Shown one piece after another: positions 33,764 to 44,927 of a stretch of DNA of 64,000 nt (positions are counted from its first letter, which is position 1; every line of letters starts with the position of its first letter). The translations under genes were made by a program, and so were the position numbers. The notes under the pieces are model-generated. The model saw only the letters and a list, made by a program, of their open reading frames with translations. It searched no databases and was not told the DNA's origin. This stretch comes from Bryoerythrophyllum caledonicum (taxonomy: Eukaryota > Streptophyta > Bryopsida > Pottiales > Pottiaceae), in NCBI GenBank assembly GCA_963971425.1, contig OZ020515.1:39847198-39911197 (forward strand), read 5' to 3'.

Positions 33764-35854
33764 GTCATCAAAAAGTTGGGGGCACGACAATGGAGTCTGT
33801 GGTGGTTAGGCAACATTAAGGTGAACTGAATGAATTTCAAATTGGTAATGCCGGCTCGATGCATTTTTACTGGCTGGAGCTGTCGCCTACAGGGCGGGGC
33901 ATAGAGTAATGAGCAGCTAAATTTGTCCAAGTCTTTAGGAGAGTCATCCAGGAATGATAAAGCTTATGTCTATTCAAGCAAGGCTTTCCACATGGACAAA
34001 CGAGGTTAGTCTTTGCCAATGAGCCTCAGGATAATATGAAAAGATGAAAGCAGAAGCTCTATTTTAGTGATCGGAAAACTTTGATGAGAAGCAGAGGCGT
34101 GAGAGAAATTGCGATGGGAAAGTCCAAGGATTCTTTCACTCATACTTCAAAGAGATTAGAGTTCAATGGAGTTCAGAGTGGTGTTGAAAGGGAGAGGACT
34201 GGGCTACCTGTAATTGCAGAATGCTCCAATGGGAGCCGTCCTTTCCCAAATGATGCAAATCATATTAGTGATGCTGAAACGAGTGAGGGAACCAAATTAA
34301 AATCGGAAATGAAGAAAATGACAGCTTACTCAGGTACTTGAGTAGATTGGCCATTCTTGTTTTTATGAGCAAACTTCAAGATGGACATGTGAAAAGAGAT
34401 TTCTCTTGTGTGAATTAAGCATATGTTGAAGGTAAACTTCATTTAGAGCGAGTTGGCAACTTGAGCGCGATTAGAGTCATCTGGTCTGAAGTAGCTTATC
34501 TCCCTCCAAAGGTCATACTCCGTCATTCTCTGATCCGGACTTAGAAGGCATGTTGGAACTGTTGTGAGTGAACGTGTACTGAGAATACGGCGACTGACCC
34601 ACATCGTGTTAGTATTGAGGACATCAGGCTTAGATAAACGCAGAGCTATGTTGTTTTCTGACCTGGAATAGTTTTGAATTGCAGGAGAGAGCGAAGACCG
34701 AGCGGGAGGAGGCGGTAGGTCAATAGTGGGAGGGGAGGCAGATTCGGCCGCGCGCTCCACAGGTGATGATCGAATGCATTGTGTGAGGATTGACCTTCCT
34801 AAGGTTTTAGTGCTATGGCAGCGCGATCCTCATAGGGAACGACGAAAACCGCGATTCACATGAGATGGTCGGTTATCTTTTGTGTAGGGTCTGACCTCCT
34901 TAGGGTTTAGTGAAATGGTCGCATGATCTATGTTGCGAATGAAAGTATCCGCGATCCAGTACTGATGTTCACGTGCATTAAATTTGGATATTTTCTGTTT
35001 TAGGGTTTCAGGGTGGCATTCTTGCAGAGTGCGTATCACTTGGTGAGAACCCGCAGTATATTGATGATTTCTGACCTTGACGATGGATTTGTAGGTGAGA
35101 GCGAAGAGCGTGCAGTGGGGGACGACACCTCGACGAAGATGGACGGCGGCAAGGCAGTGTCGGCGGGGCGATCCATAGGTGATGCTAGCTTTGCTTTTGT
35201 GAGGTTTGACTGGTTGGGTATGTCAACTCGTTCCGCGTAGTCTGATGGGATGCGAACGCAGAAGGTGTGCTGCTGCCGGCACACCATCGGCCAACTCCAT
35301 GTCAATGTGGACATGGACTTGGCGGAAGGTGTCCCGGCAGCGGCACACCTTCCGAGCTAACTATGCGTGATGGATATTAAGGCTCTGGGGGAACTGAGAC
35401 GACAAAATCGTAGCATCAGCGAAGTTTGTCAATGTGGACAAAATTTGTGGATTTTGTGCCAGCATAGCAAGGCATTGGGAGTCATCGTAGAATTCAGGTG
35501 TTTATTTTCCGATGAATCAGGCGGTCTGTCCATAAAAATATTGCCGACATTTTTTTGCAATTGTGAGTCTCTTTAGTCCAAGTAGTTGTTAAAGATGGAT
35601 TTGATGTGTCCAAACTTTGGTGCTGTGACAAGCTAACGTGTATATTAATGCCGTGAATCTGTTCACCCCAAACCCCCAGCTCAAATCTTGGAGGACTAGA
35701 TCCTTGTTAAAATTTGGGATTCATTATACGTGATGATCTGAGTTGAGCATTCAGATTTCAATATTGATCGCTAGGATTTTATTGCACAATGTCAAAAAAA
35801 ACTTTCTGTTCTTCGTTCTTTCAGTCTCCACCATGTCATATTATTTTGAGTGTC
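33764..35854. other. Left flank of CACTA; no confident gene
   Basis: Short open segments (34081-34341, 35090-35185) and duplicated GAGAGAGCGAAGA-like, AGGATTGACCTTCC/GGTCTGACCTCC-like segments (about 34690 and 35095; 34780 and 34890) suggest small tandem duplications. Because the CACTA element interrupts the gene whose exons resume at 44,928, upstream exons of that gene could lie here. None can be joined convincingly. Confidence 0.35.
35261..35353. repeat. Fold-back built from family-B palindromes
   Basis: Arms of ~42 nt (AAGGTGTGCTGCTGCCGGC... and its partner ending ...GCAGCGGCACACCTT) pair with about six mismatches around a tiny loop at GTCAATGTGGAC. The TGTGCCGC-type dyads sit at the base. 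Confidence 0.85.
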
Positions 35855-36681
35855 ATTCACTACAAGAAAACGGAATTAAATGTGACTCTAGGAAATGACT
35901 TCATGTCCGAAGTTACTTCTGAATGACTCTAGATTCACGCTTGGCACTACTGAAGCTCTAGCCACGGTCTTTGAGTCACAACATAGTCATGTTGTATGAC
36001 TAAAGATGAACCTACTGTGACGTGCCACGTTCATCTGCATTTTTTCATTGAACAAACTGGAATGAGGCTGGATGGAGAGGACGGATGTCTCACGAAGTGG
36101 CGCAGTCATATAAGTCCACTACGGTGACTTACCATGCGAGGGCATTCCATTGTCACATGACTACGGAATGACTTTATGGTTTCACATGGACAATTGGGTC
36201 ATCTCACAAACATGACCACGGGCAGTTCGCTATGCTGACGTGGTCGCAGTCATTTTTGAGTGGAGCATTTGTTGCTGTAGAAGCAGCATGACCTAATTCT
36301 GCATCTACGATAGATGGAGCCAAGGCAACTCAGAAAGTGTACACTCAAATGAATTGACACGAATTGGATTTCAAGAATCCAAAAACCTCAACTATACATA
36401 ATATGTATGTGTCAGATTCACTCGCATGACAATGAGGATATATTGGTGGCTGAATTTGTTCATTAATTGCACAAAAATGGGAACACAGTGCACAAAATTG
36501 AGAGCCGCCACAAATACGTGACCCTACACTGGAGCTCCTCAGTTACAAAATGTGCAAGAGTTGCACTGTCCCGTCAAATCTCGTTCCGGTACCATCTAAG
36601 TTGAATCTACATGAAAACCACTTATCCTTAACATCGTTTGGCATCAACGAAACAGTCGTAGCTAGTAACCTGCAATAATGC

Positions 36682-39601
36682 CTAATACCCTGCATTTGCT
36701 AGCAAATTGTCTTCCTCAGACAATTCGATGGCACCAACTAGATTTACCGTACCTTTAGGAACGGGCAATCTGTCTAGAGCTCTTAAACCGGTATTCTCCG
36801 TTGATGTGCAAATAAATGCGTCTGCAACCACTTCCCGTCTGGCTCGTGCCTCTTTCCGTAACACAACTTTCCACCCAGGTTTATCACTAATATCTGAGAA
36901 GAAGACTTGTGTGGCTTGGCTCGGAAAGATGAAAGGGTCTGCCAAGCGAGGGAGTTTGTGGCAAAAGTTCACTGTAAGGAATCCTCCATCGTCGCGGATG
37001 TACGTGGGGTTGCCTCGATTGTCTTGGGTTTTAATCCACTCACATCGCATAAGAATGATCTTCATAGTCAGTGCACCATAATCCAGCTCGAGTATGTCCT
37101 TCAATACTCCCACGTAGTTCACAAAAGATTCTTGGGAATTCTCGGACACCTCCTGAAACACTGACGCCACCCCGGAGTTGTAGCTGAGCAAGTGTACTGT
37201 TTTCTTATTGTCCACTCGAAAGCGGTTATCAAACGCCAACACTCTGCCATACCTAGTCGCTCTTTGTGATGGCCTCTTACTCAGGAGAAACCGGTCCATG
37301 TCTTCCGGCTTCCGCAAATCTAAATTAGATGCATTCACCGTGCGTTCAATCCAATCTGCTAGAACAGGAGTTCGAGGATTCTCATCTGCTTCTCGGCTCC
37401 ACTCTCTGCAAAAACAAGGGAATGAGTGTCCCAGGATATGGTTAAAACTGGGAATGACAATACAGTGATTCGAGAACATCAAGCATAAGCAACACATACA
37501 AGGGTCAGTTTTAAATTACCTATACAGATCCTACATAGCCGAGGCATTTGATAGCACGTAGTGGTGGGCTACAGCTCTCAACTCTCTCCGTGCGATGGTC
37601 TTGAGGAAATTCTTTGCTAAGTTCAGCTCGCAGTGCATGACGTCCAACGTGTTCCGAATGAGAAGATTCTGAACATGGAAGACAGTGAGAATTTACATTA
37701 CAGGCACGTCATGTGCGTCATAACTTCACTGCAACGACTACATGACTACGCAATGGCTCACGGAACACTTTCTACAGTACCCCATGGAGTTTGATTCAAG
37801 TCATTTTAAAGTCATCCCTGGAGATATTAGTGGGGATTAAGTCACTGACCTTCCAATTCGGCAAGCGGAAGAGAATGCTCAGACGTTTCACACCATGTAT
37901 TTTGGAAGGATCGCCAGCAGCACCCCACCTATTTCCATCGGCCTTCCAAGCCTTGCACTCCAGAGCATGACGAATTTGGTCTTCCACTATCACTTCCTTT
38001 GGTTTTGGTCGATGTTCAATCTCTCCATTGAAGTGGTCCTTCATTTCAGGTGACCTGTACGGGTGATCTTCAGGGAGCCAACGTCGAGTACCACCGTAAA
38101 TTTGCTTCCCAAGTTCGGTTGAATGCTCTGCGCCTAGATCCTCTCCACAGCAGGGACATGCGGCGTAGCCTTGATGAGCAAATCCGCCAACGGTGCCGTA
38201 GCCTGGGAAGTCATGGATTGTCCACAGCAACATGGCGCGCAATTGGAAAGTCTTGGAGCCCGCATCTTTTGATACATCGTAAGCAGGCACTCCAGCCCAT
38301 AACTCGAGGAATTCATCCAGAAGAGGCTCTAAGTACACGTCAAATACATCAGATGTCACAGATTCCTTCCCTGGAATCAAAAGAGCTAACATCATAAAAA
38401 ACTTTTTGGTGCTCAGCCATGGAGGCAAGTTGTAATTCAACAATAAAATGGGCCACGTTGACCATGAGGATCGATTCTGCTTGTAAGGGTTGACTCCGTC
38501 GGCTGCTAGAGCAAAATGGACGTTTCGAGGATCAAGTGCGAAGCTCGGGTCGACATTTTCCTCAAAATGTCGCCATGCCTTGGAATCACAGGGGTGTCTA
38601 ACCAAGCCATCTCCTCCGTCTTTGTTGCTCCTGTTCTCTGCATGCCATACCATCAGCTTTGAGATTCTCGGACTCATGTACATGCGCTGCAACCATGGAA
38701 TGATGGAAAAGTGACGAAGCACCTTCAACGGATAACAACGCCGCTCCTCATCTCAGTATCTACGGCCTCTACATTTAGGACAGCGTAGTGCATCCTCATG
38801 GGGTCCCCGGAATAGCAAACACGCGTGCTCACATGCATGGATGGTGTTGTATGTCAAACCCAACTTTGTAGTAAGGGACTTTGCTGCATGATGTGTTCTC
38901 GGCAATGTATTGTTCTCCGGCAACACATGCGAATGCAAAATGCTAAAGAGCTCGTTCGCGCACTGATTGCTAACGCCGTGCACAGTGCACAAATTCATCA
39001 ACAACACTGTAGCCGCAAGCTTGCTGCAATGAGACCCCTCATATAAGTGCTCCAGTGAATCCTCTAGGGCCTCATCACGACACTCCTGTTCCTCAGCTTC
39101 GTCACCAAATTCCGCATCCATGGCATCTTCATGAACAGAATCGGCAATGTGAAAGGCATCCCTGACTTCCTCGCCAAGCCTCTCAGCTAAATATGTCTGA
39201 ACGTCCACTGTTGGTAGTGCCTACTCGACCATGCCACGAGTGTCCTCGGTGGCATCCAGCCCATTTTTTTCTTGCTCACTCGGAACACTTGTATCACCAA
39301 CATCATGTCCTCCATCGCGTTCTTCAATGGGTCCCCAGAATTGATGTTCCCACTCTTCGTCCGAAGAATCTCTTTCGCCTGGGCCTCTCCGAATCCGTGA
39401 CTCAGGATGTCGACCGTTTTGGATGAGATGCTCCCGCACGTTCCGTATGAAGAGTCTCTTATGCCCCCTACAATTTATGTAAGGGCAATGCATTTTCTGA
39501 ACATTGCTCTCCCTGGCTCGCTTTAACTCCCTCACCCAGAGTCTGTCATCTAGTAATCGCTGCCTTCCACTATCAGACAACGGTAGTCTGTTGGGTATCA
39601 T
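36682..39601 (-). pseudogene. CACTA transposase TNPD (Transposase_21 / TNP2 type)
   Basis: The exons run from 39601 down to ~37850, then 37668 to ~37515, and 37406 to 36682. A zinc-finger-like N-terminus (HCPYINCRGHKRL) is followed by the TNP2 core: VLRHFSIIPWLQRMYMSP, VHFALAADGVNPYKQN, LLNYNLPPWLSTKKFFMMLA, LIPGKE...DVYLEPLLDE, LLWTIHDFPGYGTVGGF, ACPCCGED and GGTRRWLPEDHPYR. The middle exon has NTLDVMHCELN and the last exon has the C-terminal DUF4216-like region (GALTMKIILMRCEWIKT). In-frame stops at 39221 (TAG), 38753 (TGA) and 37531 (TAG) show that the copy is no longer functional; each is one transition from a sense codon. The protein would bind the ends and cut and paste the element. Confidence 0.88.
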
Positions 39602-40319
39602 CTCTTCCGTCTCAGATCACTGTCAACAAAGTCTCGTTAGCACTGGAAAGACAAGAGACGGAATACTTCAGGGCGACATAATTGCTGAAAGATTTCGTAG
39701 CCACGGAGAAGGATGCTCTGCCACAACACATTATTCACAGTATTTTCAATGAGAATGACTAAGAAATGCCTCTTCAATGACTTTTGACTCACTTATGAGT
39801 GACTACAATTTGGGGGACAGTGACTTCAGTATGACTACTGGAAGTCACTCTCTACAACTAGGACTCCAAAGTGACTACAGAAATTCAGGGATGACCGTGA
39901 GGGTTTATGCCCTAAACCCTGAATTCAGTGAGAGTTTATGCCCTTAATTCAAGGATGACCGTGAGAGTACCGTACCTCTAACCTAAAAGGCTTGAAAGTA
40001 GGGATTGAGACTCACTCAGAGCGAGATCATTGCAAGAAACGGAGAGCCTCCTCGCTTGATGGTTCCTAATTGAGAGCCGCCAGCAATCGAACTACCTATA
40101 AGAGAATCAAGCATCGTACATTACCGTGTGATTTCCTCAACTCACATTACAGCTTTTATCAACTCACCTTAGCAAGTGATTTCCTAAACTCACATTTTCA
40201 GCTCTATATTTTCGTGAAAGAGATAGAGAGAGGCTGCGGACTTGGTACATTTCTTGCAAGCGTTGTTGTTTCTGTGACTTGGAAGTACACGGTGACTTTC
40301 ACTTCAGTGACTTTTACGC

Positions 40320-40402
40320 AAGCAATTGGTTCAGAGTTTCACGCAAGCAATTGGTTAGAGTTTCACGCAAGCAATTGGTTAGAGTTTCACGCAAGCAACA
40401 GG
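40320..40402 (+). repeat. 24-bp tandem repeat upstream of the TNPA-like start
   Basis: AGCAATTGGTTAGAGTTTCACGCA-type units occur three and a half times, ending ~35 bp before the proposed ATG at 40438. They may be promoter or 5' UTR repeats. Confidence 0.8.
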
Positions 40403-40437
40403 AATCGTAACGCACTTACCGCAGATCATGGAATTGG

Positions 40438-43400
40438 AGATGGAGGGCACGCCGCCAGAAAAAGGTGCTTACGAGCTTGCTCGCGACCGTAATGTGGCGG
40501 AGGTGCAGAAGAGAATGGCTCCGGTTATGGCAGCTCTACAGGACTGGTGAGTAACAACATCACAGCTCTCATTGCGGCGCTGTTCTAGGGTTTAGTGGAA
40601 GTTATTGCCGTCTGTGAGTCCTTCTCTCCCGTGGGATATGCAGCAGTTAGCCTTCAGTTACACGGAAGTCACATGATATGTCTCCTAACTAGAATATGAC
40701 TACAAATGAGTGACGTCCTAGTATCTCAGAAGTTGGGAACTAGTCATATGGAAGTGGAGGACCAATCAGCACCCCTGCCGTGAGCATTGTAGCCACGTGA
40801 GAGTCTCGCCAAACCCTAGCCAATGTTTGTGTTCTTCTCCCTTTGGTCAGTTGGCTGTGAGTGCCATCGCCTTCTCTCTAAGTTCAGTTCGTTCAGGTCG
40901 TGCTTCTCTCCTTGTGCTTGGCGTTATTGAGTCATGCGTGTGGGAGGCCTTGGGGGTGGCGCAGGAAGGCCTCGAAAGCGAAGCAGAAGCAGGTCCGATT
41001 TTTAGAGAAGCCCACCTGTAACGAAGAGATACCTGTCCGTCGAAGTGGTAGGCAGCTGTATCTTGGAGGGCAAGAGGCAGTAAAGGCTTCCGGGAGAGAT
41101 CGGATTGAGAAGCGGGGTGAGGAGAACGTCAAAATGTCGAGCGCGCGGGGGTCTTCGTCGGAGGCGACGAATACCAATGACGAGGACATTGCCACAGGTA
41201 TGATGCACCTCGCAATTGCTTGTACCCATGTTGAGCGGCAATCCAACATATTTGATAGAGCCGCAGGTAACAAAACACTCCGCTCCTCAATTCTTGCGTT
41301 CAGGGTTTGGGTTGGGCCTTGCATATGTTTTGAACCAAGGAAGTTGTCGGCTCTGCTTGACTGATGCCTCAACCGTAATTAGTGCAACATAATTCTGCTC
41401 CTGTATCCAACATTGTTGCTGCAGTATCGGAGCGCAGGCTCGTGGATTCATCTGAAGAGGAGGCCGACCTCTCCGACTCTGACCGCCTGTTAAATCGCCA
41501 CACATCAAGGAAGAAGAACCCAACGCCAGTTCTGCCCCCAAAGAAGATAGCACCGCATCCTCTTCCTCGTCAAGCTTCATCGGAATCTTACGGGCAGCCT
41601 AATTGGTCTTGGGTCCCAGGCCACTACGTTCCTAGCCAGGCAACCGGCACAAACCCTTGGGCTGCAAGCCCGCCACCATCATATGGATCTCCTTGGTCTG
41701 GCCAGAGTTCAGCCTTACAAGCCCGAGTTGTTGTTGACCTAGCCCCAGACAGTGCGGACCGCTTATCCAGGCGAAAGAGGAAATCTGAGTACGATTTGGA
41801 GAGCCGACAAAGGGCTACAGTCGGGAGGAAAACAAATCGAGTCTTTGTTCTACCAGGCGGAGAAGTGGACGTGACATGCGAGGGGAAGAACGCATGGGAT
41901 GAAGCCCTACGGGAATTGGTGCCGAAATATCTCGACATGTCAGTCATTTTGTGGTCCAAGCACGAGGATCACACTCTGCAAAGACTTAGAGCTGCCCTAG
42001 ACAATGAATTTGAGTACTTAGGAAATCCCTTGAGCATTCACGGCTTCCGACTATCTGTGATGAAGTACTTGAAGGCAGAGAGAGCTCGATTGAAACTTTG
42101 GTGGCTCAAAGACAAAGACACCGCGCCTCGTCTTCACATCAGCGATGCAGAGTGGGCCAAGCTAAAGGCGTACTCGAGCAGAGATGCGCAGAAGATTAAA
42201 GCGCAGAAGATGACCATCGCTCAACAATGCGTTCGCAGTGATGGACTCGTGGGGAGGAGAGGCAGGGCTTCTCGGGAAGCACGACTGGTGAGAGTCCACT
42301 TTGCTCTTAACTCTTGTAGTAATCTAAGTCCTGGAACTAATAGGTTCATGCTCATATGTTGGCTGAGGGAGGGGCGTGAAACTAGCCCGGGAATCACAGA
42401 TGTCTCCTAAACGTGGGTGGCAAGTTCCTCGCGCGGCGGCCAAAAAAAATTAAGCATGACAGTGGCACCGGCTATTTGAATAATTTGGCTGAAATTTAGG
42501 GGCAGTGACCTCCCTCTCACATGACTTCGGGATTTGACATTGCTGCATCTTTCGAGTCTTCAGATTAGGGGGGACGGTGAGTCGGCTCGACTGGAATCCC
42601 TAGAGTCCTAGAAGAAGGAGGTGGAAGGCAAGTTTGACCAATTCCTATCGCATTCCAAAGCCCAGGCTGACGCAATGGAGGAATTGCGCTCCATGTTCAA
42701 GACCATTGTAGGGAAGGAGAAGTTGTTAGACAAAGGCAGCCCCTCCGTGACGGAATCGGCATTGGAGAACCAACAACAGCAAGCCTCTAAACCAAGGAAG
42801 GGAGCGGGAAAGGAGAAGCAGCAAGTTGTGATCACAATTGGGAGGAAGGAAGGTGCTCGAACTACACGGAAGCTTGCGAGCGTGGATCTATCAATTGCAA
42901 ATTCCAATGACAACCTCCCCTTCGTGACTGACCTTGACGTGGATTCATTGCCAGAAACTGCAGAGTGGGCTGTGTCTGAGTTGGTCACGTCGAGATTGGT
43001 CCCAAATGTAGATCAGGAGGCCCAAAAATTGATTTGGCAGGGGCCCAATGAAGTGGACGTGGGGGACCCAACGTTGGAGGTGCCCGAAACACAACATCTC
43101 TTATAGCCTCCACCAACGTCCACGACTGAGGTGGACAGTCTTTTCTCCTCAGCGGGCGTTCAGGACTTACCACCTTCGCGAACTTTGGAGCACGTGGAGG
43201 TTGTAGCCGCCTCCGGTTTTGTTAACACGCCATCAGCACCTGATAGTACAGGACCTTCCGGTGACAGCAATTCTGAGGACGATGGCCCCGCAGCGCAAGA
43301 AGAAATGAATAGCGAGGTGTCCGCTGGAAAGGAACTCTTCTCCCATGAGTCGCCACCGACCGCTCAGCAGAGGCCTGGAGAAGGAGCACCAGCCGCGGCA

Positions 43401-43972
43401 TCTCCATCGCAAAGGAAGTGCAAGAGACCAGCGAAGTCACCGTAGAAGATAATCTCCCCTCCCGACGTCGGCCTGGACAGCGGCCCCTCACCTTCCCGAA
43501 ATTATCCTCCATAACAAAATCTTATGAGTGTGCAGGTGATAGCGCAGAGGAAAGAACCGAACCAAAGGCGGCTTCCGCCGCAGAGAAGAAAGCTACTGTA
43601 CCCTCGACAAAACAGGTATCATGTTCTTGACCCCTTCATGAATATCTTCTCTGTGCCTGTACCACCTAAACCTTAGACAGCTGATGCACATGTTGCTTTG
43701 TACAGTACCAGATCGGCGATGAAGTCTTCCTCATGAACCCACGCGCCATCCGCCAGAAAGCCGCATTCGGGAAGATCAGTGGGATTTCACGGAAACATAA
43801 GTTTCACTTCCAGGACATCCCTGAAAATTGGTTCAAGATAGATGTACATGACATTTTGATTCCAGGGGTGAAGCTCATGTTTCCCAATCCTGACGATGAG
43901 CAGAACAAGATTGAGGATGTGAAAGGGACAACTACTCTATGGGACCAGAAGTACCTTAAAACCTTCAAGTGA
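40438..43972 (+). pseudogene. CACTA accessory protein, TNPA-like
   Basis: Proposed exons: 40438-40545 (AYELARDRNVAEVQKRMAP, a charged segment typical of plant CACTA second proteins, before donor GTGAGT), about 40955-41197 (a basic VRRSGRQLYLG patch), 41424-42288, about 42600-43616 and 43707-43972. The central exon has the conserved-looking stretch FEYLGNPLSIHGFRLSVMKYLKAERARLK. A coiled-coil exon follows (MEELRSMFKTIVGKEKLLD). The last exon (GDEVFLMNPRAIRQKAAFGKI...) is the small beta domain seen at the C-terminus of such proteins. Stops at 43104 and 43443 and a frame change near 43420 break the long exon, though some may be unrecognised introns. The role would be binding the subterminal repeats. 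Confidence 0.6.
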
Positions 43973-44927
43973 GTGGTAACGTGGGAGTGATTAGTTGCGT
44001 AGGGTTAGTGTGATGCATATTTCATGGTGACTCTTCTATGAGAAATAGTGATTTGTATATGTATGCGCTGAAATTGAGTGGCACATTTACGTTGACATTT
44101 CATGGAACAGTACCATAAACTCTTGACTCAACCTTTTTTACCTCTTTTTAAGTTGCCATGTTCCGAATGAATGGATTAGAGCATGAATGGATTAGACCGA
44201 CGCTGTTCCCCGTGCATGCCTTTGCCCATGTCCAGGAGTGTCCATGTTGCTGAATAAAAATTTTGATTCCCAGTCTTCGTCATTTGGACAACATATCCCG
44301 TGTAAATCCCCTCTCTATTGCGTAACTATACGAAGCAACTGATCATGACATCGGGGTGACTCTTACGCAAAAGGGACCCTTCTCATACACTACACAAACG
44401 TGACGCACTTGTGACTAAATCGTAACTTTGTCCAGTTGACGAAGTGATAATGAGCGTCATATAAATGACTATAACCCGACTTGAAAATCATTTTGCAGCA
44501 AATGCCACGTGTCCCAAAACCTATTAAATGCGAAACTAAAAAATGACTTCTCTGTGACTGACTCTAAAGCTAACTGGGCAGTCCACGTCACTCTAAACCG
44601 CACTGAATTGTCACTGAAGAGTGACATCGCAATACCCTAAGCTGGCATGCCACGTCGTCCGGGTAGAGCGAAATAAGGGACCCTGCCCGAAATCTTCCCA
44701 AAATATTTCCCACAAAACTTTGCTGCCCTACGGACCCCTTCCATTTTCAGTTCATCCAACGTTGAAGTGGATGGTGATAATACAATTGAAGTCATGATCT
44801 AAAACTTCTCCACAATGACTCTAGGAACCCCAGTCACCGTGCAGTCATTTGTTTGCTGAATGACTCTGTCTGAGTCATTTTTTGCAGTCATTTCAGAGCC
44901 CGATTTTTTGTGGTGATTGCGTTGCAG

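Larger units (their letters stand above)
35858..44915. mobile_element. CACTA (En/Spm) transposon, complete, 9.06 kb, TSD ATT
   Basis: The left end is CACTACAAGAAAACGG (35858-35873). The right end is CCGATTTTTTGTGGTG (44900-44915), whose reverse complement matches the left terminus at 13 of 16 positions. A 3-bp duplication ATT flanks both ends (35855-35857, 44916-44918), as expected for the superfamily. Subterminal zones (about 35870-36300, 39750-39960, 44340-44890) are rich in GTGACT/AGTCAT motifs, the usual transposase-binding repeats. Inside are a minus-strand TNPD-type transposase and a plus-strand TNPA-type gene, transcribed divergently from about 39.6-40.4 kb. It lies 10 bp upstream of a splice acceptor of the ParB-methyltransferase gene. 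Confidence 0.93.

Noticed and set aside
36707..37164. Plus-strand frames opposite the TNPD C-terminal exon
   Set aside because: Shadows of the minus-strand DUF4216-like exon.
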